Assembly: GCA_019873665.1 (NCBI GenBank)
Contig: JAIOAV010000004.1
Span: forward strand, 46,043 to 110,042
Length of the DNA: 64,000 nt
Reading direction: 5' to 3'
Source of the DNA: Chloroflexota bacterium
Lineage (GTDB): Bacteria > Chloroflexota > Anaerolineae > JAAYEA01
Position numbers and translations under genes: made by a program. The notes under the pieces were generated by a model. That model searched no databases. It was not told the origin of the DNA and saw only the letters and a program-made list of their open reading frames with translations. Positions 27,943 through 39,546 of this stretch are shown piece by piece. Within the stretch, counting starts at the first letter, position 1. Every line of letters starts with the position of its first letter.

Positions 27943-28618
27943 CCGATTCCATCCCTTTCTGCTGCGTGCGGTAGATGGCCCGAGAAAGATAAGCAAAGGG
28001 GATATTGAGCACGCTGATGACGTTCTTGATGACATATTGGCCGATGATCACCGGCAGCAGTGGAAAGACACCGTAGAAGGCGATCGTGCTGAAAATGACG
28101 CTATCCACAAGCAGCGATATGATGTTGCTCCCCAGGATACGCGCCCACACCGGACCACGCCGCTCGCGCACCACGTGGTAGACGAAAACGTCAACGCGGC
28201 TGGCGATGTAATATGCCAACATGCTCGCCAGCACAATCCTTGGTGCCGAGCCGATCACGGCGGCGAATTGCGGCTGCATCTCCGCAAAGACATCTGCGGG
28301 TGGGAGATTCACCGCCACATAGGCGGAAAACGCCCAAAGGATATTGCAGAAAAAGGCAACGAGGATGGCGCGCTTGGCCTCCATCTTGCCATAGTACTCG
28401 TTGATCAAGTCAATGGTGGTAAAGCCGATGGTGTAGATGATGTCGGCGGCAGCCACCGTGAGGCCAAAGACGGTCATCAGCTTACTAGCGGTGATGTTGG
28501 CGATGACGATCGAGACGGCATAGACCGCAAAGAGCCAGCCCTTGCCATAGCGCCCGGCGAGGCCGCTGGACACGGTGATCATGATGAACGTTCCCAGAAT
28601 CCAGAGCAGCCAGATCAC
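27935..28618 (-). CDS. YhhQ/VUT-family (queuosine precursor) transporter
   Basis: ANITASKLMTVFGL..AADIIYTIGFTTIDLINEYYGKMEAKRAI. Confidence 0.9.
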   Translation of the reverse strand: MIWLLWILGTFIMITVSSGLAGRYGKGWLFAVYAVSIVIANITASKLMTVFGLTVAAADIIYTIGFTTIDLINEYYGKMEAKRAILVAFFCNILWAFSAYVAVNLPPADVFAEMQPQFAAVIGSAPRIVLASMLAYYIASRVDVFVYHVVRERRGPVWARILGSNIISLLVDSVIFSTIAFYGVFPLLPVIIGQYVIKNVISVLNIPFAYLSRAIYRTQQKGMESDV

Positions 28619-28646
28619 GAGACTCGCACCCTCCGCTACGGCCCTC

Positions 28647-29099
28647 TCACTGCCGCTTGGCGACTAACACCGGGCACTCGGCATACTCGATCACACGCTC
28701 TGCAACGCTGCCGATCAAGAGGCGTCGCGGCCCACGCAGGCCCACTTGCCCGATCACGATCAGGTCAATGCGCATCATCTTGGCTACCGAGATGATCTCG
28801 ATATGGGGCGTGCCCTCACGAATCAGCGTCTCGGCCTGTAGATTCCACATAGCAGCCTGGCGCTCCAGATAGGCCAGCGCGCGTCTGCCTGTTTCCTCGA
28901 GATCGCGGCGCGCTTCCTCCTCGCTCTTGCCACTGAAGCGCGTCAATTCGCTCAACACCAGCTTGTCCACGACGTACAAAAAGTAGCAACGCGCATGATG
29001 CACCCGCGCCAAGCTGATCGCCAATCTGCCAGCGGCCATAGCGTCATCGGAACCGTCGGTCGGGGTCAGGATACGCCGAAATGTGCCTATTTCAGACAT
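28647..29099 (-). CDS. Universal stress protein (UspA family)
   Basis: RILTPTDGSDDAMAAGRLAISLA...VIGQVGLRGPRRLLIGSVAERVIEYAECPVLVAKR. Confidence 0.93.
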   Translation of the reverse strand: MSEIGTFRRILTPTDGSDDAMAAGRLAISLARVHHARCYFLYVVDKLVLSELTRFSGKSEEEARRDLEETGRRALAYLERQAAMWNLQAETLIREGTPHIEIISVAKMMRIDLIVIGQVGLRGPRRLLIGSVAERVIEYAECPVLVAKRQ

Positions 29100-29751
29100 G
29101 AGGTCCGCTCCGATCTCCTTCTGGCAAGCCCCGCCTCGCAGTCAACGTCTTGACCCGCTTGAGACGGAAATAGTCCTCACGGTCCTTCTCTTCGAGGGAC
29201 TCCTCGATGAACTTGGCGGTCTCCTGGTACTGCGGGATCAGAATATGCTCCAGCGCATTGACCCGCCGCTGTGTCCTTTGCAGCTCGGTTGCCAAGCGCC
29301 ACATGGCGGTAACTGTCTCCACGAGCGTCGGCAACAAGGCCAGCACCTCACGGAAGGCCACCAGCGCGCCATCGAGCGCTGCTTCTGTATCCCCCAGGCC
29401 AAAGGCGAGATCAGGCGGCTGGCGCGTCAGCTCAACAGTGGGGACGACAACGCCCATCAAGCTGCGCAACAACGTCTTGATCTCACTTTGCCCTTCGGTG
29501 GCTAACGAGACCCACTGAACCTTCTCGCGACCCATCATCAGGTTGGCCACACGCAGCGCTTCATAAGCGACATTCAGCTTGCGCGCGACCTCCTGCTGCA
29601 CCTGCTCGGCATCGTGCGCGGTGTGGATCAGATTGAGCGTCAGCACCTCTCGTTTGCGATCCAGCAGGGTATGACCCTCTCTCGCCAGCGAGAGCGTCTG
29701 CCGGACACGAATGAGATTGCTGCGTGTGGGCGGCACCTTAAGACGCGGCAT
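29092..29751 (-). CDS. ntpD: V-type ATP synthase subunit D
   Basis: [72 protein letters not shown]. Confidence 0.95.
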   Translation of the reverse strand: MPRLKVPPTRSNLIRVRQTLSLAREGHTLLDRKREVLTLNLIHTAHDAEQVQQEVARKLNVAYEALRVANLMMGREKVQWVSLATEGQSEIKTLLRSLMGVVVPTVELTRQPPDLAFGLGDTEAALDGALVAFREVLALLPTLVETVTAMWRLATELQRTQRRVNALEHILIPQYQETAKFIEESLEEKDREDYFRLKRVKTLTARRGLPEGDRSGPHV

Positions 29752-31153
29752 AGTGCGCCTCTATCTCCTCCTCAGTCAGGCGAGTCAGCTCGTCCCGCGG
29801 CAGCAGCGACAGCACTTGCCAGGCGATATCCAGGGTCTGCGCAACAGGGCGGTTCTCATATGGGTCCTGCGAGATGAATTTGCGCTCAAAAGCCTGACCA
29901 AACTCCAGATACAGGCGATCCACCGACGAGAGCTCCTCCTCTCCAATGACCGACGCCAGCGCCTTGACATCTTGCACATGCGCATAGGCTGCATACAGTT
30001 GGCTGGCCACATGCGGATGATCCTCGCGGGTGCGCCCCTTGCCGATCCCATCTTTCATCAGGCGGGACAGGCTGGGGAGCACGGCCACCGGCGGATAGAT
30101 CCCCTCTTGGCTCATATCCCGGCTGAGCACGATCTGCCCTTCCGTGATATAGGCTGTCAGATCGGGCACGGGGTGCGTGATGTCATCGTTGGGCATCGTC
30201 AGGATCGGCACCTGCGTGATCGAGCCAGGAAGGCCGCGGATCACGCCCGTGCGCTCATAGAGCGATGCCAGATCGCTGTACATATAGCCGGGATACCCCT
30301 TGCGGCCGGGCACTTCGTTGCGTGCGCTGGTCAATTGCCGCAGTGCTTCGCAGTAGTTGGTCATATCGGTCAGGATCACTAGCACGTGCATCCCGTGCAC
30401 GAAAGCGAGGTGTTCGGCAAGCGTCAGCGCGGCGCGCGGCGTGATCAGTCGCTCGATCGGGGGATCATCGGCGAGGTTCAGGAACATCGCCACGTTGATC
30501 AGCGCCCCGCTTTCCGCAAAGCTCTGCCGAAAGTAAGCAGCCACGTCGTGCCTGGCACCCATTGCGGCAAAAACGATGGCGAAGCGCTGCGCGGTATCCT
30601 CCTGGTCTGCTCCGCCCAGCCGCGCTTGCCGGGCCAGTTGCGCCGCCAGCTGGTCGTGAGACAACCCGCTACCGGAAAAGATGGGCAGCTTCTGGCCGCG
30701 TAGCAGCGTGTTCATGCCATCAATCGCCGAAATGCCGGTCTCGATATGTTCGTGGGGATACGCGCGCACCGTCGGGTTGATCGGCGCGCCATTGATGTCA
30801 GCCCACCGTTCCGCCAGAGGTGCGGGAAGACCATCAATCGGCTCACCGCGCCCATTGAAAACGCGGCTCAGCATCTCTAGCGATACCGGGATCTCCAGCG
30901 GACGACCCTGGAAGCGCACGCGCGTGCCCGGGATCGAGAGGCCACTCGTCCCGGCGAACACCTCAATTACCGCCTCCTCAAGCCCCACTTCCAAGACGCG
31001 GCCTTGCAGAGAGCGCCCATCAGGCGCCGTGATCTCGACCATCTCATCGTAGGCCACATTTCGCCCCCCTTCGACTACGATGAGCGGGCCTTCAACATGC
31101 GCCAGGCCAATGATCTCCTGTCCACCTATAGCAACCCTCTCGGTCATTGGCAA
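29738..31153 (-). CDS. ntpB: V-type ATP synthase subunit B
   Basis: [79 protein letters not shown]. Confidence 0.97.
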   Translation of the reverse strand: MPMTERVAIGGQEIIGLAHVEGPLIVVEGGRNVAYDEMVEITAPDGRSLQGRVLEVGLEEAVIEVFAGTSGLSIPGTRVRFQGRPLEIPVSLEMLSRVFNGRGEPIDGLPAPLAERWADINGAPINPTVRAYPHEHIETGISAIDGMNTLLRGQKLPIFSGSGLSHDQLAAQLARQARLGGADQEDTAQRFAIVFAAMGARHDVAAYFRQSFAESGALINVAMFLNLADDPPIERLITPRAALTLAEHLAFVHGMHVLVILTDMTNYCEALRQLTSARNEVPGRKGYPGYMYSDLASLYERTGVIRGLPGSITQVPILTMPNDDITHPVPDLTAYITEGQIVLSRDMSQEGIYPPVAVLPSLSRLMKDGIGKGRTREDHPHVASQLYAAYAHVQDVKALASVIGEEELSSVDRLYLEFGQAFERKFISQDPYENRPVAQTLDIAWQVLSLLPRDELTRLTEEEIEAHYAAS

Positions 31154-32916
31154 TAACCCCTCTCCAAAGCGTCGATCTGCTCATCAATCTTTTGCGCGAG
31201 CTGCTCGAACTTGTGAACCTCGTCGTTGCCAATGCTCCCCTTCATGCGCAAAAGATCAGTGATCATCGGCAACTCACGAATCTGAAAGATCGGGCAGTGG
31301 CAGGCGAGCAAGCGCTTCGCCCGATGATGGAAGTGCAGGATCAGCCGCAGCATGTGATACTGCTTCTGCGCCGAGCAGAAGGTATCCACCGGGTCCAGAG
31401 CGCTTTGTTGCAGGTAACCCTCCCGCAACAAGCGGGCAGTCTCCAGAAAGAGTCGCTCCTCATCGGGAAGCGCATCCGCGCCCACCAGCCGCACGATCTG
31501 CTGCAGGGTGCTCTCACGATGCAGAATGGACATTGCCTCATCACGCAGTTCGCGCCACTCTGGGTCACCATGCGCGCCATGCCACTCGTCAATTGCCCCC
31601 AAGTATTCGCTATAGCTTTCCAGCCAGTTCACCGCTGGAAAGTGGCGGGCATTCGCCAGGTCTTTATCCAGTGCCCAGAAACAGCGGATAAAGCGCTTGG
31701 TATGCTGCACCACCGGATCCGAAAAGTCGCCGCCCGGCGGCGACACCGCACCCACAATGCTGACAGAGCCGGTAGAGCCGCCACAGCAAGTGACAAAGCC
31801 TGCCCGCTCATAGAATTCGGCCAGACGCGCCGGCATATAGGCCGGGAAACCCTCCTCGGCAGGCATCTCCTCGAGACGGCTGGAGATCTCACGCAGCGCC
31901 TCCGCCCAGCGCGAGGTCGAGTCCGCCATCAGCGCCACATGGTAGCCCATGTCGCGATAGTACTCGGCCATGGTGATACCGGTATAGATGCTCGCCTCGC
32001 GCGCGGCAACCGGCATATTGGAAGTGTTGGCGATCAGGATGGTGCGCTCCATCAGCGGGCGGCCACTGCGTGGATCTACAAGCTCTGGGAACTCTTCCAA
32101 CACCTCGGTCATCTCGTTGCCGCGTTCGCCGCAGCCGATGTAGACGATGATATCAGCATCGGACCATTTGGCCAACTGATGTTGCGTAACCGTCTTGCCA
32201 GCCCCAAAGCCCCCTGGGATCGCCGCCGCACCTCCTTTGGCGAGCGGGAAAAAGGTATCAATGACACGTTGTCCAGTTATGAGCGGGATATACGGCACCC
32301 GTCGCTCTCGATAGGGCCGGGGCCGACGCACGGGCCACAGCTGGAGCATCTGGAACGTTCGCTCACTCGCTGCGGTCTGGAGTCGCAGCAGCGGCTCCGA
32401 CACCGTATATTCCCCATCCGGAGCCACCCAGCTCACCACGCCACTGGCATCAAGGGGCAGCACCAGCCGATGCTCGATGGCGGACGTCTCGGGCAACACG
32501 CCCCATACTTCGCCCCCGCGCACCTGATCACCCTCCTTGAGGCGCGCCGTGAATGCCCACTTGCGCTCGCGATCCAATGCCGGCACGCGCAAGCCGCGTG
32601 CAATGAAATGACCAGATTTGGCTAACGCCCGAAGAGGGCGCTGCACACCATCAAAAACGCTGCCCAGTAAGCCCGGACCCAGCTCCACCGACAGCGGCAA
32701 CCCAGTCCCATAGATCGGCGCGCCGGGGCGCAAGCCTGAGGTCTCCTCATAGACCTGGATGTGTGCCGTGTCGCGATCCAGGATGATGATCTCGCCCAGC
32801 AGATGTCCCGGCCCGACTTCCACCATTTCCAGCATGGTCGCATTTGTCATGCCGCTGGCGCGCACAACGGGGCCGTTCACCCAGCTCACTGTGCCGATCT
32901 CGCCACCCATCATCAC
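31144..32916 (-). CDS. ntpA: V-type ATP synthase subunit A (catalytic)
   Basis: [48 protein letters not shown]. Confidence 0.97.
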   Translation of the reverse strand: MMMGGEIGTVSWVNGPVVRASGMTNATMLEMVEVGPGHLLGEIIILDRDTAHIQVYEETSGLRPGAPIYGTGLPLSVELGPGLLGSVFDGVQRPLRALAKSGHFIARGLRVPALDRERKWAFTARLKEGDQVRGGEVWGVLPETSAIEHRLVLPLDASGVVSWVAPDGEYTVSEPLLRLQTAASERTFQMLQLWPVRRPRPYRERRVPYIPLITGQRVIDTFFPLAKGGAAAIPGGFGAGKTVTQHQLAKWSDADIIVYIGCGERGNEMTEVLEEFPELVDPRSGRPLMERTILIANTSNMPVAAREASIYTGITMAEYYRDMGYHVALMADSTSRWAEALREISSRLEEMPAEEGFPAYMPARLAEFYERAGFVTCCGGSTGSVSIVGAVSPPGGDFSDPVVQHTKRFIRCFWALDKDLANARHFPAVNWLESYSEYLGAIDEWHGAHGDPEWRELRDEAMSILHRESTLQQIVRLVGADALPDEERLFLETARLLREGYLQQSALDPVDTFCSAQKQYHMLRLILHFHHRAKRLLACHCPIFQIRELPMITDLLRMKGSIGNDEVHKFEQLAQKIDEQIDALERGYCQ

Positions 32917-33536
32917 TCTCCCTGCAGGATGTGATAGATTTGCGCGCGCAGGCGCGTGCGCTCCCGCGCCAGACGCGCAAGAAGCGAGTTGTCATACCGC
33001 TGGCGGCCTTCTTCTGTCTCTAGCACGACGCCGCCCTCGATATCAATCGGTTCGCCCAAGCTGAGCCGGACACGGCCATTCCAGCGTGCTGTCAGCTCCT
33101 GCAAGAGCTGATCGGATATCCGCGGCGCATCCTCTGGTGCGACACGCAGGAAGACCTGCTCCGGTTGGTTCAGTTGCTCCACGGCGTCCACGATCAAGTC
33201 GCGCAGGATCGCGTCATACTGCGGCGATTGTCGCACACGTCGCAACTCCTCACGCGCACGTTCCAGAACCTGATCAATGATCTCTTCGCGCCGCTGCAAC
33301 AGCAGACGCTGCGCCTCCAGGCGGGCGGTGGCCAGGCTCGCCTGGCGAAGGGACGCGATCTCCCTCTGCGCGCGCGCCAGCGTCTGCTGGCGCATTTCGG
33401 CGGCCCGCGCCCGTGCCTGCTCTACCTTGGCCTTCGCTTCCCGTTGCGCATCAGCAACCAGTTGCGTCGCCCCATCTTTTGTATCATCCAGGATCGCTTG
33501 CGACAAGGCCTTGAGCCCAGCCATGCCCTGTTCCAT
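32913..33536 (-). CDS. ntpE: V-type ATP synthase subunit E
   Basis: Coiled-coil Ala/Gln/Arg-rich stalk protein with ILRDLIVDAVEQL and EGGVVLETEEGRQRYDNSLLARLAR; position in operon. Confidence 0.9.
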   Translation of the reverse strand: MEQGMAGLKALSQAILDDTKDGATQLVADAQREAKAKVEQARARAAEMRQQTLARAQREIASLRQASLATARLEAQRLLLQRREEIIDQVLERAREELRRVRQSPQYDAILRDLIVDAVEQLNQPEQVFLRVAPEDAPRISDQLLQELTARWNGRVRLSLGEPIDIEGGVVLETEEGRQRYDNSLLARLARERTRLRAQIYHILQGE

Positions 33537-33551
33537 CTCTGCTCCTCTATT

Positions 33552-33857
33552 CTAAATCCGGACACCTGTGGCGCGTGCGACGATATCACGTAGTGAAGGG
33601 CGTCCGGAGAGAGGCCCTTCTGGTCCCGGAATCTCTAACACAAGTGGTCCACTCTTGGCAATCCGCAAAGCGTCCATCTCGGTCGGTACCTGCGCCGCGG
33701 CGCGCTCGGTAACCAGGATCACGCCGATCTCCGGGTTCTGAGTGGCAGCAGCAAGCGCCGCCCTCACCTCGGCTGGCGTCATCGCAACCTCACCCGTCAG
33801 GCCAACGAGTGCCAACCCCAGCACAGCATCCGGCTCGCCAATCACATGCAACTTCAT
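33552..33857 (-). CDS. ntpG: V-type ATP synthase subunit F
   Basis: MKLHVIGEPDAVLGLALVGLTGEVA...IGVILVTERAA; position in operon. Confidence 0.9.
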   Translation of the reverse strand: MKLHVIGEPDAVLGLALVGLTGEVAMTPAEVRAALAAATQNPEIGVILVTERAAAQVPTEMDALRIAKSGPLVLEIPGPEGPLSGRPSLRDIVARATGVRI

Positions 33858-33866
33858 CCAGCACTC

Positions 33867-34319
<453 letters not shown>

Positions 34320-36272
34320 CTATGCCTTTTTACCCGAAACCTTGAGTGGCGTGTACGGCACGCCGCCGCCGCGGAAGAACTTGCTAAAGAACTCGTAATA
34401 CTCCAGCCGCAGCGTCTGAATGCCGACGATGAGTCCTTCAAAGCCAATGATGAAGAGGTTGCCCAGCGCCACCACCAGCCAGTAGAGCAGTGACGATGAC
34501 CCGCCGGCCATATCCGCCAGGATAAAGATCACCGCACTCAGGCCACCGTGCGCCACGGCAAACGCGCCAAGGCGGACGTACGAGAGGGTACTGCTCAGAT
34601 AGCCGATCAGCGCTTCGAACAGCTCAAAGCCAGACTGCACGGCAAAAAGGGGAATACTATCGTGAATCAGCGGCCGTCGGCGCCGCAACAGGTTGATGAG
34701 CGGTTCGCCGAGCACGATCAGCAGCAGCGGCGGTATCGTCAACGCGGCCATCAGAAACTTGGGGAGCGAGATCCCCCGCATGATCCCCAACGCGATCCCG
34801 ATGATGGCGAGATAGAACCACATCCCTGCCAAACCATAGCGGTCGAAAAGGGCGCGACGCCAGTCCCGTCTAAGGCAGCCATCAACGATGCTCAAAACAA
34901 AGCCGATAATCGAGATAACGATGCCGAAAGCGATCGTCGTCACCAGGATAGATAGGATGCTATCGAGCGGTCGCAGCCAGAGGGCTGGGAAGCTTTCTGT
35001 GCCGAAAAAGCTGCCGTAGAGAAGGCCAAAGATAGTGGCCGACAGGCCGCTCAGGGAGAGCACCGGCGCGAAAGAGGCATACTGCTTTAGCTTTTCGACG
35101 CGCCGGCTCCAGATCAGCGCGCCAACCAGGGTCAGCACCAGACCATGCCCCACATCGCCGAACATCAAGCCGAACATAAGCGAAAAGGTTACTGCCACGA
35201 AGGGAGTGGGGTCGATCTCATCGTATGAGGGCCACGCATAATTGGTTACCACCCCTTGGAAGGCTCTCAGGATGCCCCTGTTGTTCAACTTTACCGGGAT
35301 GCTGTCGACATTGGATGACTGTTCGGCCGAGGTTACGTCCACAGCCACCCGTCCTTCAGCCACACGCTTGACCTCGGAGACAAGACTGGAGACCTGGCGA
35401 CAGGGTATCCATCCCGCCACGAGATAGACATCACGCACCTGTCCAAAGTGATCAATAGCGCGCAACATCACAAGATCGGCGCGCACACGCCAGAGAGCAG
35501 CGCGCAGCATCGTCCCCCACTTGGCGCGCGCGTCCACAATATGCTGATCTAAAGCGCTGCGCTCTTCCATCAAGGCCGATATCTCACTGCGTATGTTGTT
35601 CAGCACGATCTGTGGCGTGCCTCGATACTCCTCTGGGATGGAGATCGGGCTGAGATAGGCGCTATGCGCTGCCCGTTCCAACACTTCGGCGTCCTTCGCT
35701 GCGCCAAAGATCGCCACGAGCGTCCCCGCCCCCTCGACGCCCAATGGCAGGATGACATGCGGGACATGAAGCAGGCTGACATTCAGCCTCTCCAGGTTGG
35801 CAGTAGGTATGATGCCGATCTGCACATGGAGAAAGGTGAGCGAGCGCAGGCTGCGCAGGTCGAGATCGAGACCAGAAAGGGGCTCCAGCCGCCGTGTCAG
35901 TGCCTCCAGCTCCATCAGGCGCTGTTGGTTCTCTTTGAGCTTGTTCACCAGCGGCATCACATCCTGCTCGATCTGCAGGAGATGGTTTTGCAGCTCCACC
36001 AGGTCGCCGCTGAGGTCTAACTTCTGTTCCGGCGCAGTCGTCACTTCGGGGACATCCAACGCTCCCATTATGAGCAGGACGCGTTGCTCAATGCCTTGAT
36101 ATTCGTGGATCTGATCTTCCCAGTGCTTGGCGTCCCACTCTTCTTCGCGGCTCAAGTAGCTGGTGTCAACCTGATGTAGCACGCCCTGCCTGGCGATCAC
36201 CTCCGTCACATCTTCGATGTCGCGGCTCGGGACGAGCAAGCTCAGCTCACACATCTCTTCTGGTCGGAACAT
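34320..36272 (-). CDS. ntpI: V-type ATP synthase subunit I
   Basis: FVAVTFSLMFGLMFGDVGHGLVL; PLINLLRRRRPL...SYVRLGAFAVAHGGLSAVIF. Confidence 0.96.
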   Translation of the reverse strand: MFRPEEMCELSLLVPSRDIEDVTEVIARQGVLHQVDTSYLSREEEWDAKHWEDQIHEYQGIEQRVLLIMGALDVPEVTTAPEQKLDLSGDLVELQNHLLQIEQDVMPLVNKLKENQQRLMELEALTRRLEPLSGLDLDLRSLRSLTFLHVQIGIIPTANLERLNVSLLHVPHVILPLGVEGAGTLVAIFGAAKDAEVLERAAHSAYLSPISIPEEYRGTPQIVLNNIRSEISALMEERSALDQHIVDARAKWGTMLRAALWRVRADLVMLRAIDHFGQVRDVYLVAGWIPCRQVSSLVSEVKRVAEGRVAVDVTSAEQSSNVDSIPVKLNNRGILRAFQGVVTNYAWPSYDEIDPTPFVAVTFSLMFGLMFGDVGHGLVLTLVGALIWSRRVEKLKQYASFAPVLSLSGLSATIFGLLYGSFFGTESFPALWLRPLDSILSILVTTIAFGIVISIIGFVLSIVDGCLRRDWRRALFDRYGLAGMWFYLAIIGIALGIMRGISLPKFLMAALTIPPLLLIVLGEPLINLLRRRRPLIHDSIPLFAVQSGFELFEALIGYLSSTLSYVRLGAFAVAHGGLSAVIFILADMAGGSSSLLYWLVVALGNLFIIGFEGLIVGIQTLRLEYYEFFSKFFRGGGVPYTPLKVSGKKA

Positions 36273-36291
36273 GCCATATCTCCGCTAGGCT

Positions 36292-37341
36292 TCACACTTC
36301 GTGTATCATATATTGGCGGTACTCGTCGCGTCGCAGGCCGGCCGTCTTGGCCTCCGCTAGCACCATCAGATCATGCACCTCAAAACGCTTGAGGAGCAGA
36401 TAGGCCAAGACCACGCCGAGTTGAAAGGGATAGCCAACCAGCGCGCCACGCGCCAATCGGCCCAGATAACGATACAGGTCTACCTCCAGCATAGAAAGCC
36501 ACCCCTTCATCCCCTGGTGAACCGTGGGGGCGTCATCTCCCCATACACGGCGCAGCGTCGCTTTGACATCTTCGCCTTCGGCGATGGCACGAATGATCGC
36601 GTCGCCGCTGCGGCGGCCGTAAGGAAGCGTATAGTTGATGATCTCTACCATCGAGAGATGATAGTAGTAGCGATACCGGAGCGCCCACATGATGTTGACA
36701 ATGTCGAAGAGGGTGCCGATCAGCAGGTCCGCCCACCGTTGATCCTCTCCCTTGAGTGCCTGCACAGCCTGCCAGAGACGTCTGTAATAGTCCAGGTCCA
36801 GCGCCACCTCCAAAGGAAAGAGACTGCGCTCCTGCTCATAACGCACTAGTGCGTGGCGCATGGCATCTCCATAGGGGGTGCCCTGCAGGCGTGTGACAAG
36901 ATTGGGGATATCGGTCGCCGCCAGGAGACGATCCACGTCAAAAGATGCCGCCCTGCCCAGAGGAAACAGGAAGGGGAGGACGTTCTCCGGCGCTTCGCCG
37001 GCCTCCAGACCTCGCATGATCGCCTTGAGGTTGTTCACCTCATACAACTGCTTCATGATAATGACGAGGTCCTTGCCAGGTTGGGGCGTCACGTCGATCA
37101 CGCGGGCAAAACGCAAGGCGACGTTCGCATTCAGCTTTGCTTCTAGGAGCTCACAGGGTGGGCAGCTAGCTTCGAACTCGGCGAGTTGGGGGGCGTACGT
37201 CGTCTCCCGGAGGATCGCCAACATCCCTGGCAGGTCACGCGCCTGATACAGCTGGCGCCACTCATCCTCCGACAACAGCCGCCCGATCATGCTGCGCACG
37301 CGGGCATTCGGCATGATATACTGCGGGAGGCCCAGAGGCAT
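36292..37341 (-). CDS. ntpC: V-type ATP synthase subunit C (d-like)
   Basis: YIMPNARVRSMIGRLLSEDEWRQLYQARDLPGMLAILRET; NNLKAIMRG; FDIVNIMWALRYRYYY. Confidence 0.92.
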   Translation of the reverse strand: MPLGLPQYIMPNARVRSMIGRLLSEDEWRQLYQARDLPGMLAILRETTYAPQLAEFEASCPPCELLEAKLNANVALRFARVIDVTPQPGKDLVIIMKQLYEVNNLKAIMRGLEAGEAPENVLPFLFPLGRAASFDVDRLLAATDIPNLVTRLQGTPYGDAMRHALVRYEQERSLFPLEVALDLDYYRRLWQAVQALKGEDQRWADLLIGTLFDIVNIMWALRYRYYYHLSMVEIINYTLPYGRRSGDAIIRAIAEGEDVKATLRRVWGDDAPTVHQGMKGWLSMLEVDLYRYLGRLARGALVGYPFQLGVVLAYLLLKRFEVHDLMVLAEAKTAGLRRDEYRQYMIHEV

Positions 37342-37343
37342 CG

Positions 37344-37667
37344 CTAGTCCTTTGCAACGCGGGTGACCTGAGTCACCACGTAGGAAACAGCCTCGTCCAT
37401 GTGACCTTGCGCCTTTTGCAGCAATTGCTCTGCCTCTGCTTCGGCTTCCGCGATCACGCGACGACGCATCTGCTCGATCTGCTTTTGGGCATCAGCGACG
37501 GCTTGCCTGGCCTCCGCCTCCGCCTTCTTCCGCGCTTGGTCCAGAAGCGTCTGCGCCTCCTTGTCGGCATTCTCCCGGATCTGTTTGGCCAGCTCGCGCG
37601 ATTCGACGAGAATCGCTTTCATATCCTGTTCGATCTCAAGGATCTGGTTGATGATATCCTTCATCAA
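37344..37667 (-). CDS. V-type ATP synthase subunit G/H-like stalk protein
   Basis: Short Ala/Glu/Gln-rich coiled coil at first position of operon. Confidence 0.8.
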   Translation of the reverse strand: MMKDIINQILEIEQDMKAILVESRELAKQIRENADKEAQTLLDQARKKAEAEARQAVADAQKQIEQMRRRVIAEAEAEAEQLLQKAQGHMDEAVSYVVTQVTRVAKD

Positions 37668-37736
37668 AGTTCACTCTCCGCCCCCTAAAGCCAGCAGGGG
37701 ATGTCGCCTCGTCATGCATTCCGTTTTCGGCCGATC

Positions 37737-37764
37737 CTCTCACGCTCCACCTCTCACGCTCCAC
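37737..37764. repeat. Perfect 14-bp tandem duplication in V-ATPase leader
   Basis: CTCTCACGCTCCAC x2. Confidence 0.97.
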
Positions 37765-37865
37765 CGCGCAGGATGTCCAACCTGGCCATGCCAGATCGCG
37801 GTCGTTGTACTTTCCCCCGCTCTGGCCTGAAGGATATGCGATTATGTAAGCATGCCATAAAGCAG

Positions 37866-37894
37866 ATTATAGCATCCTACTATGACAGGCGCAA
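37866..37894 (-). promoter_or_regulatory. Candidate promoter for the V-ATPase operon
   Basis: Minus strand TTGCGC-N17-TATAAT. Confidence 0.6.
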
Positions 37895-37946
37895 ACTTCC
37901 CACCTGTAGCACAATCCTCTGGCTTGTGCCTCACAGCCCTGGGTGA

Positions 37947-38138
37947 TCAGCCGCCAGAGATAATGGAGACGAGGGTAATCTCGTCCCCCTCCTTCAGAAG
38001 CGCCTCATCGGCGATGAGCTTCCCATGCCGCACCGCCAGGACCTGCCGTGGGTCGAGGCCCACTCGCTCCATCGCTTGCCGCACGGTAATGCCCGCCTCA
38101 ATATCCCACTTTTTGCCATGATAGATTACTTTGACCAC
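37947..38138 (-). CDS. ThiS/MoaD/TtuB-like ubiquitin-fold sulfur carrier protein
   Basis: 63 aa, ...QVLAVRHGKLIADEALLKEGDEITLVSIISGG with C-terminal diglycine; GTG start. Confidence 0.88.
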   Translation of the reverse strand: MVKVIYHGKKWDIEAGITVRQAMERVGLDPRQVLAVRHGKLIADEALLKEGDEITLVSIISGG

Positions 38139-38155
38139 GAGTCTTCCTACCCCTG

Positions 38156-39538
38156 TTATGTGCTGGCGAGTATCTTCCCCGGGTTCAGAATGCCCCGCGG
38201 GTCGAGGGCGCGCTTGATTTCCTTCATCACCTGGATTGCCAGTGAGCCTACCGCCATCTCCAGGAACGGCCGCTTGAGCGTGCCAATGCCGTGTTCACCC
38301 GTGAGGGTGCCTCCCAGCTCCACCGCCGCGCGAAAGATGTCCGCGGTGGCGGCTTCGACGCGATGCACCTCGGCCACGTCGCGCCGGTCAAAGAGGATAT
38401 TCGGATGCAGATTGCCGTCTCCCGCATGGCCAAAGACCACGATAGGCAGATCGTGCGTCTGGGCGATCTCCTTGATACGCCGGATCATGGCCGGAATCTG
38501 ACTGCGCGGCACGACGATGTCCTCGCCCAGTTTGTTGGGCCGGCGGCGTCCCAGCGCTGGGCTGACGGCCCGCCGTCCGCGCCACAGGTCGTCGCTCTCC
38601 TTCGCGGTGCGCGCCACTCGCACCTCGCGGGCGCCGCTCTCGCCGCAGACGCGCGCTGCCACCTCGATCTCCCGCTGCGCGCTGCTCTCCTCCCCATCCG
38701 TCTCGATAAGCAGAATCGCCTCCACATCCAGCGGTAGGTCGAGATGTAGATAGTCCTCTACGCAAGCGATGGTCGTATCGTCCATCAACTCCAGCGTCGC
38801 GGGCAGGACGCCAGCCAACAGGATCTGGTTCACAGCTTTGCTGGCATCCTCCAGCCGCGGAAAGACCGCCAGCGCGGTGCGCTTAGCCTGGGGCATGGGG
38901 ATGAGGCGCACCGTCAGCTCGGTGATGATGCCCAATGTGCCCTCCGAGCCAATGAACAGGTGAACCAGATCATAGCCGGTAACGTTCTTGACGCTCTTGC
39001 CACCAGTACGCAACACCTGGCCATCTGCCAGCACCACTTCCAGCCCCATCACGTAATCGCCGGTTACGCCATACTTCAGGCAACGCGGCCCACCGGCATC
39101 ACACGCCGCATTGCCGCCGAGCGTGGATTGCTTCAGGCTGGAGGGATCCGGCGGATAGAAGAGACCGACCTTCTCCACCGCAGCCTGCAGATCGCCGGTG
39201 ATGACCCCCGCTTCCGCCGTGGCCATCATGTTTTCCTGATCAATCTCCAGGATATGATTCATCCGCGTGAGGCTGAGCACCATGCTCTCCGGTGTAGGCA
39301 CGGTCGCCGCGGCCAGGCCGCTGCCCATGCCCCGCGCCACGATGGGAAGACGCTCGCACGCCGCCACCTGCACCACGGCGGACACCTCAGCCGTGTTGGC
39401 TGGCAGCACCACCAGCGCGGGACGGCATTCCTCGAAGGTGCCGTCGAAGGCGTAGCAAACTAGATCCACCGGATCCGTCAGCACGTAATCCGGCCCCACA
39501 ATGCCCCGCAACTCATCAACGATCCTATCCTTTACCAT
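38156..39538 (-). CDS. glcD: FAD-linked 2-hydroxyacid oxidase (GlcD-like)
   Basis: PIVARGMGSGLAAATVPTPESMVLSLTRMNHILEID; NAACDAGGPRCLKYGVTGDYVMGLEVV; FGHAGDGNLHPNILFD; GEHGIGTLKRPFL. Confidence 0.95.
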   Translation of the reverse strand: MVKDRIVDELRGIVGPDYVLTDPVDLVCYAFDGTFEECRPALVVLPANTAEVSAVVQVAACERLPIVARGMGSGLAAATVPTPESMVLSLTRMNHILEIDQENMMATAEAGVITGDLQAAVEKVGLFYPPDPSSLKQSTLGGNAACDAGGPRCLKYGVTGDYVMGLEVVLADGQVLRTGGKSVKNVTGYDLVHLFIGSEGTLGIITELTVRLIPMPQAKRTALAVFPRLEDASKAVNQILLAGVLPATLELMDDTTIACVEDYLHLDLPLDVEAILLIETDGEESSAQREIEVAARVCGESGAREVRVARTAKESDDLWRGRRAVSPALGRRRPNKLGEDIVVPRSQIPAMIRRIKEIAQTHDLPIVVFGHAGDGNLHPNILFDRRDVAEVHRVEAATADIFRAAVELGGTLTGEHGIGTLKRPFLEMAVGSLAIQVMKEIKRALDPRGILNPGKILAST

Positions 39539-39546
39539 ATCCTGTC

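Noticed and set aside
31147-32625. 492-aa plus-strand ORF
   Set aside because: Antisense to V-ATPase subunit A; no family motifs.
37401-37688. 95-aa Leu-rich plus-strand ORF
   Set aside because: Antisense of the Ala/Glu-rich V-ATPase stalk subunit; composition explained by the opposite strand.
37679-37946. Possible tRNA or riboswitch in the largest V-ATPase-side intergenic gap
   Set aside because: No cloverleaf, T-loop (GGTTCRA) or known aptamer pattern recognised; only promoter-like hexamers and a 14-bp tandem repeat.
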